Part shown: piece by piece, positions 1-9,933 of the stretch
Layout of the letters: every line of letters begins with the position of its first letter
Numbering within the stretch: position 1 is the stretch's first letter
DNA from: Tetraselmis striata
Taxonomy: Eukaryota; Chlorophyta; Chlorodendrophyceae; Chlorodendrales; Chlorodendraceae
Direction: 5' to 3'
Length of the DNA stretch: 64,000 nucleotides
Assembly: GCA_006384855.1 (NCBI GenBank)
Contig: VCJN01000783.1
Span: 54,070 to 118,069 of the forward strand
Made by a program: the position numbers and the translations under genes
Notes under the pieces: generated by a model
What the model saw: the letters and a program-made list of their open reading frames with translations, nothing else
What the model was told of the DNA's origin: nothing
Database searches by the model: none

Positions 1-1
1 C

Positions 2-454
2 AGCGCGCAGGTGCTGCGGGAGCGCATCGCGCGCAGCAACGGGCTGTTTGCCAAGGATGTGCGCCTTTACCTCTGGGTCACGCCAGGCCTGTTTGAGTAC
101 ATACCAGACGACGCCGACCTGAGCATGGTGCCGGAGCAAGGGTTTGTTGTATGGGCGCGCCCTGGCGCGGTAGTGCCTGTGCAGGGGCCTGTCCTGCCAC
201 CGGAGCTTGCAAAGCCTAGGCAGCAGATCGCGGCTGGAGAGCTGAGCTGCCTGCTGGGCGACCTGGCGGGCCTGCAGCTAGAGAGGGAGACGGAGGAGGC
301 GCTGGTGCGGCTGGCGCTGCGGGGTGATGAGAGCTTGGCGGCCGTGCATCGCGCGTATGGAACGGGTGGCGCCGTGCCGGATGCGGCGCGCCTGCGGGCT
401 TACGCGCTAGAGGTGCTGGCGATGCATGAGCAGCAGGGATGGGACAGCGGGTGA
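2..454 (+). CDS. C-terminal part of unknown protein sharing a C-terminal module with the gene at 5937-7119
   Basis: The reading frame is open from the left edge and ends at TGA 452-454, so only the last about 150 residues are seen. A GCGCAG just before position 11 could be a splice acceptor, so the exon may start at 11. I do not recognise the N-terminal part, which contains FAKDVRLYLWVTPGLFEYIP and looks globular. The last about 60 residues, from LLGDLAGLQLERETEEALVR to AYALEVLA, align without major gaps to the C-terminus of the gene at 5937-7119; both keep the pattern E-x-L-x-R-L-A-x-x-G-D-x-x-L-x-A-x-H, then an aromatic, G and a final tyrosine. The codon bias is strongly GC-rich and like that of its neighbours. 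No function is proposed. The coding call is firm; the gene limits are not. Confidence 0.7.
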   Translation, partial: SAQVLRERIARSNGLFAKDVRLYLWVTPGLFEYIPDDADLSMVPEQGFVVWARPGAVVPVQGPVLPPELAKPRQQIAAGELSCLLGDLAGLQLERETEEALVRLALRGDESLAAVHRAYGTGGAVPDAARLRAYALEVLAMHEQQGWDSG

Positions 455-3400
455 CGTCCTCATGCTGCCCGCCCCATCATGAACCTACGTCAGCAGGAAG
501 TGCCTTGTGGTATGTTTATATTCACGGCAAGTTGGCATTTATACCGGCAATTGTGTAGTGTTGTAACGATATGGAATTACGCATGCCAGAGGGATCCGGC
601 TCTGAGCGCATGCCACCAGGTTGATGCACCAGCCCTGAGCAACACTCCATCAAGGTGTGATTCTTGACATGAGCCGCATGCTCAAACCACACCTTGATGG
701 GATGCTGCTCAGGGAGTCGCGGACGACTCCAAAAGTCGCGGACGGGAGTGCGGAGCCAAAGTCCAACACTAGCACCCACAACCGTAGATGAGTATGATAG
801 TGGTGTCCACAGCTCTCTTGGTACGTGGCGAGATGCTGCTGGATGCGATCAAACAACGGCGCGGGCTCCCAAACGCCTTCCCTGCTGTCTCAATACCAAT
901 GTCAACCTCACGGCTGTCGCTGCAGCCACAGGCTAGGAAGCTGCCAGAGTACTTGAAGATGGCCAGCACAGGCGTTAAGAGTCCCGCTGGCATCTGGACA
1001 TCTCACACATCAGCCCCGCCAAATGTTGGTGGGTGGATGGATGCTGGCCTGCATGATATATCGCGCATATAAAAATGCCTAGGCGCATAGGACTGCCTCA
1101 TCAAGGCAGCGTCCCAAGATGATCCGCCTGCTGATGTTCCTTTGTGGCTTCCTGCTCCAAGGAGTTCTCTAGTTTTCCTACTAGAACAGGCACGGGGCAC
1201 GCTGGAATTGCCGCCACAGAGACTACTGTAGAGTTTTTGTGACGAATTCCAGCACAAAATTACATTTATTTACTGGTCGTGTTACGCGGTGCCATCGTTA
1301 GGTACCAATAACGGACCAAGGGAAGCCGTGCGAGAGGTGCCTGGTAGTTGACATGAAGTCACCTGTGGCGGTTCTCGAGCAGCAGGACGATGATGAATTT
1401 GATGAACCCGCAGCGCAGTAGCAGCGCAGGCCAGGCACAATTCTACAGCAGCCCACAAAATTCTCTGCATGCTTTATGGGAATGATTTGGGTTTGGTTGC
1501 TTCTAGTCAGCAAACCCACGCATAGCCTACGCCGTTGCACCGATTGCGAGGGTAACCATGAAAGAGCGTGCACATGGTGAGCTAGGGCCAATGCGACGGC
1601 GCGCGTGGCGCGCGCCGCGCCTGTTATGCGGCACTACCAGTGAAACAGACAAGAGCTGCACAGCCGGGCTGTGAACGGTTTGAGCGCATGGCACGCCGAC
1701 ATTTGGACATGCAGAACCGTGTGTTTCTCTCATAGTCGCCGAGTTACATGTGTTGGCCACCTACCCCAGGCCGCGCGGCGCATGGTTTGAAGTCCATGGT
1801 AAGCTAGCGGGCTGCATGCGAGATTCGCAAACTGGCTGTTCACCCTGCAAGAAGCAGTAATACTGCAATCACGTTTTACTTCATAACATTTCGAAGTTTT
1901 ATCAATCGGGTTGTAAATCGGTGCGATAAAAAGCCCGTGACTTGCGCTTTCTAACGCACTAATTTACAGCCTAATCCAATAAAACGTCGAAATGTTATTG
2001 CCTGTCAAAGTTACCCCCTGTTCTGGTATCAAGGCCAGCCCACTCACTGTGGGTGGGGGCGCATGATGGGGGCAGGTAATGTGCCCTTCCACGCAAGCTC
2101 CCAGGCGCGAGGACCCCTTGGATAGGTCTCTACATCGCGCGGACCCCGTAATCATTTTGCCCTTTCCCCTTGGATGATGGGTGACATGCGTTACAACATG
2201 CACGCAGACCAGTACAGCAGTGGCGACATTGTTGTCGAGGGGGACAGCCCGCGGTTAGCCTACGGTGCGGGCGATATAAGCATGCACCTATGGAATCGAA
2301 GGCACTTTATGTGTGCTACTTTCACCCAGCGAGGCGCGGCTGAACGACGCCTATCTTGCAGCTTGTAAAATGGTTGGATGATTGGCCCCACCACCACAAC
2401 GGCATTACTGGCGCGCTCTCATGCAAATGCCATGCATTGCATCGGTAGCGTGCATGGATTGGGCTCGAGCTCGGTCGCCTTACAGCGCATGCATACGTCC
2501 ACCCACCATCGGCAGCGCGCGGGCATATGTGACGGACGGTAGCTACGCCGCCAACAAGTCGCCCCCTATTCACCCGTTTTTTCTGTGGTTTTAGCATGTG
2601 TCAAACAATGCCATTGCCGAAAAACAATTATAAAAGCGCGATAACAGGGAGAAACGGCTGCCTCCTTGGCGTAGGAGGCTTGCATACACTGGAGTACAAG
2701 GCTCCATGGCCCCGTGGCCCCATGGCTTGGGCACCAAGGCGAGGATACACGCGGATTTCTATGTGCAAAGACTTATGTGGACTGGTGTACTTTCATCGTG
2801 AAAGGGTATGTATGTAGACCCAAACAGTAGTATTCAAGCATCCTCGTATAGACTGCTGGTATCCTACGCGTATAAGGATTATATAGCACGCGACGAAAAG
2901 GCTGACACTACAGACGCCGGCTGCGCCCTCGTACTGGTATTCCTAACCGGTAAGTACCGTAACAGTTTAATTAAAAGTTGGCCGCGGGACATTGGGTCCG
3001 GGGACAGCCCCAGCGCTTGACCTCTTGCGCCAACTGCAGTCGTAGGTCTGGCATAGCCCGTAGACCATTGCCTCCTACAATTCACTGGTGTCCACAATTG
3101 ACTGGTAAAAGTAAAGTAAAGTTCGCCCCGGGACATCGGCCGAAGCCGCCCCAGCACTTGACTGGTGTTCCGAACACCGAGCAGTACACATTCCATCCTC
3201 GCGCGCGCCCACATTCATATCGGCCGCTGCTGTTTGCCGCTACCGGTACCTATACCAACGCGTAGCTATACGGGTGACTATCGAACTACGGGGGTAATGT
3301 AAAAGGATAGCGACTATGTCCTTACCGTACGGGTACGTGTGAGCATTTTCGGAGACTTGATTGCGTCGTTGATCAGCAGCACCCGGTACACACGGGAACG

Positions 3401-3607
3401 GACAACCAACAAAATAGACACACGCCCGACCTGATGGGGCGGTAGTCGGCGGCCTTTGGGGTAAAGGTAACTATCCTACCGTGGGGTACAGGTAGCTATC
3501 CCACCTTTGGGGTACAGGTAGCTATCCGTGGGCGACCGGAGCAACCATATCCGTCTCAAGAAAACTGATCGGCCAGAAATATCATAACCTGTAGATCGGC
3601 CAGCAGA
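455..3607. other. Intergenic stretch, no supported gene
   Basis: No frame shows convincing coding bias or a recognisable motif. It contains the hairpin at 633-714 and a direct repeat of AGTCGCGGACG just after it (about 715 and 734). A 22-codon ORF at 1353-1421 (MKSPVAVLEQQDDDEFDEPA...) is acidic but too short to call. Near 3480-3530 the string GGGGTACAGGTAGCTATCC occurs twice in tandem within a tract rich in GGTAC and TATC words. Confidence 0.5.
633..714. repeat. Imperfect long hairpin (27-bp arms)
   Basis: The arms at 633-659 and 688-714 are reverse complements at 24 of 27 positions (CCCTGAGCAACACTCCATCA... against the complement of ...TGGGATGCTGCTCAGGG). The 28-nt loop has its own 5-bp stem (TGAGC/GCTCA at 670-684). 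The fold would suit a small-RNA precursor or the remains of a foldback element. Transcription is unknown. Confidence 0.55.
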
Positions 3608-4210
3608 ATGTCGCATGTGACGCCTCCAGAGCAGCAAGCCATGGCCAGGGTGGAAGTATTAACAGAGGAGCGGTGCCGCCAGGTGCTGCCGATCCAGAAC
3701 GAGTTCCTCGCCACCAAGCACTGCCTCTGCTGTGTTCCGCTCTCTGAGACCGCTGGGGAGTTCCGGAGCAGGTTCCAGACGTCGGACCGACGCGCGCTTG
3801 CGGCGGTGGCGCTCTCGGGCAGCGGTGACGGCCACACACCGATAGGTTACGTGACCATGACCATGCCCGGTGTTAAGCGCGATTTCTTTGAGTCGCTGTT
3901 CCACACGCTGCGGCCAGGGGAGGCCTACATCGAGACACTGGCTGTGCGGGAAGGGTTCAGAGGGCAGGGTGCAGGGCGTAAACTGCTGGAATGGAGTGAG
4001 CGTACGGCGCGGGAGCGCGGCGCGACAGTGCTCTCCCTGGGCGTCATAAATGGAAACCCCGCGCGCCGCCTGTACGAGCGCTTTGGGTTTGTGGAGAAGA
4101 GCTCAGGCGGGGCATGCACCTGCTGCTTGCTTTTGTGCTGTTTCGGGCAGCCATACGGATGGTGTCCGCCCCACTTTGGCGCGGCTGTGATGGAGAAGCC
4201 TCTGACCTAA
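3608..4210 (+). CDS. GNAT-family N-acetyltransferase
   Basis: This 200-residue single-exon protein has the GNAT fold signature. GNAT enzymes transfer an acetyl group from acetyl-CoA to an amine. Motif A is clear at residues 113-127, with REGFRGQGAGRKLL matching the R/Q-x-x-G-x-G/A acetyl-CoA pyrophosphate loop. It is preceded by the strand AYIETLAV and followed by motif B, NGNPARRLYERFGF (148-161). The substrate cannot be told; the IETLAVR strand and the N-P-A-x-x-L-Y-E-R-x-G-F end are seen in RimI/NAA50/NAA60-like enzymes. The tail after residue 164 is unusual, rich in Cys and Trp (CTCCLLLCCFGQPYGW), and might include unspliced or divergent sequence. The first ATG (3608) is used; the ATG at 3641 is an alternative. 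There is no clear transit peptide. Confidence 0.8.
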   Translation: MSHVTPPEQQAMARVEVLTEERCRQVLPIQNEFLATKHCLCCVPLSETAGEFRSRFQTSDRRALAAVALSGSGDGHTPIGYVTMTMPGVKRDFFESLFHTLRPGEAYIETLAVREGFRGQGAGRKLLEWSERTARERGATVLSLGVINGNPARRLYERFGFVEKSSGGACTCCLLLCCFGQPYGWCPPHFGAAVMEKPLT

Positions 4211-5936
4211 GATCCAGGCTGCTAGAACTGCTTAAATGAAATGTATTTTCGACAAAACATGACGATTTGTTAGCGTATGATGAAGCTCAAACATATGCAC
4301 AGAGCAAGAGATTGTCATTGTAATGGAGGAGACACAATTCGCAGTTTCATATTTCTCACTTGGGTTCGCAGTCCCATCTGTGCATGTACGAACATGCCGA
4401 TAACGCAGTTCTTGCTCTGCTGTAGTCCTTGGCAGCTGTAATGAATTTGCGTGGTTACTGCATTCCCGAGGAAATGAATTATACAGTGTTGGCTGCGTTC
4501 ATTAATGCCGAACCCTTTTCTCCGAGACCGCAATTGGAGATCCAATTTCAACACATGCTTGGCAAGACGGCAAGGAGTCAATATCTCTGCCAAGGGCCGG
4601 AAAATGGGATTGGGGCTTGAATCACAATAATGAAGAAATTGAAATGGAATTGAAACTTCAGATTTGCTGCTCTCCGCCCCCCAAGCGACCGTGTTGCTCT
4701 CAGGGCCCGCCCGCTAGCTGCCCATGCGAGGACATAGCATCAAGTTGCCGGGCAATGCTTGAATGCATCCTGGGGAAGCCTTAGGATGCCCACTGTCTGC
4801 CCCTCCGGACCATGACTGTGCGGCCGATTCTGTCTTTCACCACATCGGGGCAGTAGCAATCTAAAAGGCCGCCCCTAGGCAATCCGCTGGGATCTTCTTT
4901 CTTTCCCTCGCAGGTGCAGCTCGCTTTCAAATGGGTGTAAGGCCAGGGCAGCACCGCTTCCCACTCCTCATTCCTCCTATCCCCACACCAGTTGCTATCC
5001 AGAGCACTACGTCTTCCCAGGCTAAGGCAGCCGGGCGCCCCTTTCGGGCGCACAATCGGCACACGGCAGCGCAAGTGGCCCGGCCAGTGTTAGTTGGCTG
5101 CTTTCCTTTTGTCCTGATGATTACCTGTGATATTCGCAACACATAATTCAGAAACATATCCAGAATTGGCATTTTCCTTATCATCATCATGTGCATTTTG
5201 TCGTCGTCGTGTATAATTCTTCTTCTGCACTGTTTATTGGCGGATGTGTTTACCACGACTACTCCCAGCAGTAGCACAATAAGACAAATATATACCGCTG
5301 CCATCCCTAGATAATACTAAGGCTCATTGACGCTTAACAGCGCATCATGCTGCTGCTGCTATTGCTGCGGGGTATGTAATTTGATCGGGGGATACATGTT
5401 GACTTGGTTGAGATGCATTATGCGCTTACGCATGCTGGGTCGTAGTAATGTGTATATTAAAATAAATACTACTGGTGCGCGCGCTATACACGGGTACGAG
5501 CACAATAATGAGAAACAGCAACCCTAGCTATAATTATTTGCGCCTGCATGCTCGCGCGCTTTCAGCACAGGCGCTGTCGTGTCAGCAGCCACAACGACGC
5601 CACGCCACCGCCGTCTGCTGATCTCGGCGCCTGGTATCGGGGCGCGCCTTGCGTCGCGCCTCGGGTCGCCGCCGTATGCCGAGCGGGGCTCCGTATACTG
5701 GGAACAGCGTCGCCAGCTGGGCGGTTCCGCATGTGCTAAGAGAGCATTGGGGCAGCTGGCGGCGATTCAATAGCGGAAGAGTGGTGCTGGGCCTGCCGTC
5801 CCGGGGCTCCGAGAGGTCCCAGCAATATTTACGACACTGTGTTTTGAACACCGCGGCGGCCACCAACCACGGTACCGTCCGCCCCTGTTGACACAAACCC
5901 CCACAGCGGCGAATCCCGACAATTGAACGTGGGAAA
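4211..5936. other. Intergenic stretch, no supported gene
   Basis: This is the 3' flank of the acetyltransferase gene and the 5' flank of the BED-like gene. No ORF here has motif support. About 5550-5930 is GC-rich, directly upstream of the next start codon, and probably belongs to its promoter or 5' UTR. Confidence 0.4.
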
Positions 5937-7119
5937 ATGGACCCGGGGCTGCTTTTGGGCAGCCCCCAAGGCGGTGGCACCGGCAGCAACGGCGGCGGTG
6001 CAAGTAGCGGCAGCGGCGAGGCCTGGGCGACACACCTGGTGAAGGCGATCTACAGCGAGCGCGGCCGCGCGGCAACGGGCGCGGAAACTATGGTGAGTAA
6101 TGGAGCGTCTCCACGCGGGTACCGATGCCAGCCGTTTATGCGCCGGTTGGCGTGCGTGTGTTCACCCTTTACACGGCATACGGCCATAAAGCACGAGCAT
6201 AGCCGGAAGCATGCAAGCCGTGTATATACATGGGTTTTAATAGGCTACACAGTCGCTATAGCAGCAAAGGTAGCCTCTGTTTACCCGTATCTGTATTCGA
6301 GTCTGTCGATGTTTACATCCGTCCAGAAAGATTTCGCACATAGACATCATGCTCCCTATATGCCACTGTGCGCAGCACACTGTCCTCAGGAATGGGCAGT
6401 TGCAGTAGTATGGTGGCGTATTTTAATGGGCTGTTGGAAAGAGTTGCTCTTAAGCCTTCAGCAGCACCCCATCTCACCCCTCGCGCAACCCAACCCTGCC
6501 ACCACCTTAGGTCTGCAACCGCTGCAGCCACCTGCCCGAGAAGGATCGGGGGACCAAGTGGGCCGTCCCGCTCAACGGCTTCACCAAGGCCAAGGCCCAC
6601 CTAGCGCTCTTCTGCACCGGCCTGCAGCCGGACTCCAACGAGCAGGATGCACAGCTGCGGCAGACGCTGCTGTTAACCTTGAGCGACAGCCAACTCACCA
6701 CAAAGAAGGCCAAGAAGCACCGTGCGTCCTTGCGCGCTCGCATGCGCCGTCCCTCCCCTTGCTGTTCCTTGTGTGTGGGCTGGCAGACCTCGCTGCCGAT
6801 CGGGTATTATGCTGGACCTGGCGGTTCGGTCATGTAACGAGCTGTGGCTTGATATGCAGGGGAGGCGGCTCTGAAAAGGGTACCCGAGCCGGAAGGCACG
6901 CCCCAGCAGCCATCCAGTCAGAAGTTGCTGCTGCTAGACATAGCGCAGCTGGGGCTAGGCCAGGACGAGGAGATGGAGCTGGCGCGGCTGGCGATGCTGG
7001 GGGATACGAACCTGGTGGCCATACATTCCGCGTTTGGCTCCGGGGCTGACCCGCTGCGCTTCAAGCAGTACACCCTTAAGCTGCTGGCAGTCAGCAGAGA
7101 AGCAACTCCAGAGACGTAG
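5937..7119 (+). CDS. BED-type zinc-finger-like protein, three exons
   Basis: Exons 5937-6092, 6511-6721 and 6860-7119 join in frame (156+211+260 nt, 208 residues) with GTGAGT and GTGCGT donors and TTAG and GCAG acceptors. Residues 54-87 read C-x2-C-x24-H-x4-C (VCNRC ... KAKAHLALFC), the spacing of a BED or hAT-type DNA-binding zinc finger. It is followed by a basic stretch (TTKKAKKHREAALKR). BED fingers bind DNA and are common in domesticated hAT transposases; a nuclear role is inferred. The N-terminus is Gly/Ser-rich. The last about 55 residues (LLLLDIAQLGLGQDEEMELA ... FKQYTLKLLA) are homologous to the C-terminus of the gene at 2-454. No transposase catalytic domain is present. An uninterrupted frame of 370 codons over this locus reads through the introns and is not the protein. 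Confidence 0.7.
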
Positions 7120-8110
7120 CGCTAATAGACAGTGCGTACAGGAGGCACACCCGCACCTCCACACCGCGTGGAGCACAACTCCGCAAATACTCCTCGACAA
7201 GGAGTATGTATTGCACTTCTCCTCAAAGTAGTTGCTCTCTGGGAGGTGGTCCGATGAGCATGCCCGGGTTGGGGTGGCTGTGGGCAGGCTGGGAGCGACA
7301 AACGTTCGTCATCCTGGCCTGAATCCCTGATATGTGCGCCCGCCAATGCATATGGTGGGCATCTCCAAGTGGTGACGGTGCACGTTGTGTCTCTGGCGCT
7401 GATGCTAGCCCCCTCCCCTTCCCTTCCACCACCACCACCACCTGCAGCAGTCCGCCAAACTGGCCGCACGCTCCTTGCCTGGCTGTGACTCCTTCATTCA
7501 CAGCGGGTAAGATATCGCTGATGGTAACTGCCAACAGGGAACGCAGTTGCTGCAATGGAGACGATGTTTGCTACATTGCTTAAGAGGAAGCTTTATCCAC
7601 GTAATTATAAGTGTGGATATGCCTCGGAAGTTGCCGCACATGCTCAAGATTACTAAATGTGCGATCATGCTCAAGTTTACCGTACAGGCAGCAGAGGCGC
7701 GCTGGAACACTCCACGTGCCAGGAGTGCACCACCACGCCGCCCACCTCAGGGAGCTGATGCCATTTGCTTTCGAACCTGGCGTCATGTTTGCTCCCAGAT
7801 AATATCCTTTGCCGCCGGGCCAATTCTCCTCGCCGAGCGATTAAATATGCAGAACTATGGCACGTGTGAAATTCATGCCCATCAGGTGCCGTAGCGTCTG
7901 CCACATCCGCGGGCGCATGACAGCCTAATGGGCCCCCCATTGAGCTGGTGAGAGCGCCCAGCCCGGAAAGGCGAAGATGCGACGACACAGGGTGGCACAA
8001 CAGTGTGACAGCTTGATGCATGTTCATGACCTGCACGGACAACAGCGTTACCTGGATTTAAATATTAAGCCCGTATACGTACATATTTACATATATAAGT
8101 ATATACGTGA

Positions 8111-8111
<1 letters not shown>

Positions 8112-8141
<30 letters not shown>
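8112..8141. repeat. (TG)15 microsatellite
   Basis: Perfect alternating TG run of about 30 nt in an AT-rich spacer. Confidence 0.95.
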
Positions 8142-8144
<3 letters not shown>

Positions 8145-9064
8145 GCGACTAAAAGCATTGAGGATGCAAGTCAGAGTCCTGTTGGGGCAGGCGTGGTTCA
8201 CTTGCTACAGTATGCCATCGCGGTTCTAATGATGACAAGCTGTCTTCATTTTTTCTTCATGGGGTATTTTAGACGCTGTTGCCCGAGTCCTCTCACATAC
8301 AGGGACACTTTTAATACTTCTCACTCCTTGTATTTTATGTATAGATTATGATACGGTACATTTTTTCATTATGCAAATCGCCATAGTTGTGTAGCATGCC
8401 ACTGCGGTAAGGAAGCCGGCAATCAGGTATATATGTCTTGGGTTTGCCCCTGAGGGGTAATAATATGCTGTACATATATGATGTAGTTACGTCTTACCAT
8501 GCATACTTTGACTGAACTTTGTCCGCTCTGAAAGTATTTGCACTACGCTTCTGTGGGCGGCGACATTTGAGTACTGAGCCGGGTTTATCTAGTTGATGAT
8601 ATATGATTGACGACAATCCATCCACAATATAGTGCTGCCTCCTTGCAACCATTCTGCACTCAACCAATGAACAAACTTGCGCCATCCATAAAACGGGTGT
8701 CTTGTATTGATACGGTAAGGATACAGCCTGTAAACTGATGTCTGTGGTACGATATAAAAAGGAGAAATGGTGCTATACTCACAGTTAATGTGTGCCGTGC
8801 TGTACATGCGTTTCAATAACGAATCAAAGGATAGTTATTGTCATAGTAGACTAATGGATGAACCCCGCCCGTGCACAGTAGTCTGCAGGACGGCTTCCAA
8901 TGGCTGGCAGTGTGCTATACATATTCTCATATTATGAATTGCTTCCTGACGAATAAGCGTACATAATAAAATGCGAAACGGTTGAGATAAACGGTCAATG
9001 ATGTAACGGTTCCGATACATATGTATGTGAATAAATGCATCTATATATGTATGTATTTATAAAC

Positions 9065-9085
9065 GGGGGGGGGGGGGGGGGGGGG
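9065..9085. repeat. Poly-G tract, 21 nt
   Basis: Uninterrupted run of G in an AT-rich spacer. It is one of about ten G or C runs of 16-26 nt in the window. Confidence 0.95.
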
Positions 9086-9933
9086 TTAAAACAACACAAC
9101 GACGCGAGGTTATTAGTAGTTAGCGCAGCGCCCATTGGTAGCAATATAAATATGAACAAACCCTGAACCGACCCTACTAAACCGGTACATTGTTGTAGGA
9201 AATTGGATCAGCAGGCCACGAGCAGGAAAAGATCGGATGATTTTATGCAGACTGCGCTGCGCGCGCGGTATTCAACCGACAAATTCCACATAGTGGGACC
9301 GCTCTACCCGAGTTTCGGATACGACTGATGTCCGAACGCCCGCCGCCGGCGCGGCGGACGAGCCGGTGCACCTGTAAGGATTACTTACATACACTGGCAG
9401 TCGGTCTGACGGTTCGCCTTCCTGCTGAGGTGCGGATGAGAAGGGGGACTACGTGCACCAACTGTCTCTTATTGAGATATCTCGAGACTCTTCTCTTCGC
9501 CCAAAGAAGAGAACGCCGGGATAGTTACTGCCTGCTTACCACTTTCCTTGACTAGCGAGCACAAGTTCCTGTCAAATCTTCCTACAGTGGCTATCACCAC
9601 CGCCGACGACAGGGGGCTCCTGACCTACCACCGCTCCAGGTCGACACCGTTCACATCGTCGGTTTACCCGTCTACCGAATCCTCCCCCGCCGCCATGCCC
9701 AGTCAACCTGGATCTACTTTAGAGCTATCGGTACGGGCCACTCGCAGCACCTACAAGGATTCCTGATAACTACCTTTAATCTGTATGCACAACGCCGGCG
9801 CGCCTGTTGGGCGTTCCGTGCCATCCTCTCGCTGCTGCCAGCAGATGCCGTTAGTTACATAGTTTGCGGCAGAACCCTCTCGCCAGTCGCCACCTGACGC
9901 CTTTTCACCCTCCCCCAACTCACGGTGCTCCAG

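Larger units (their letters stand above)
7120..9933. other. Intergenic stretch with simple repeats
   Basis: No gene is supported. It contains (TG)n at 8112-8141 and a 21-G run at 9065-9085, and it is AT-rich from about 8000 to 9200. The missing 5' exon(s) of the WD40 gene should lie between about 9300 and 9900; ATG 9328 followed by a GTAAGG donor at 9374 is one candidate, but the phase could not be confirmed. Confidence 0.4.

Noticed and set aside
5937..7049. Single-exon 370-residue protein at the BED-like locus
   Set aside because: It reads through two introns with canonical borders; the spliced three-exon form restores the zinc finger and the module shared with 2-454.
9328..9766. ORFs 9328-9555 and 9548-9766 as first exons of the WD40 gene
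   Set aside because: The position is right, but I could not match donor phase to the phase-0 acceptor at 9934 or see WD-like sequence, so no exon is claimed.
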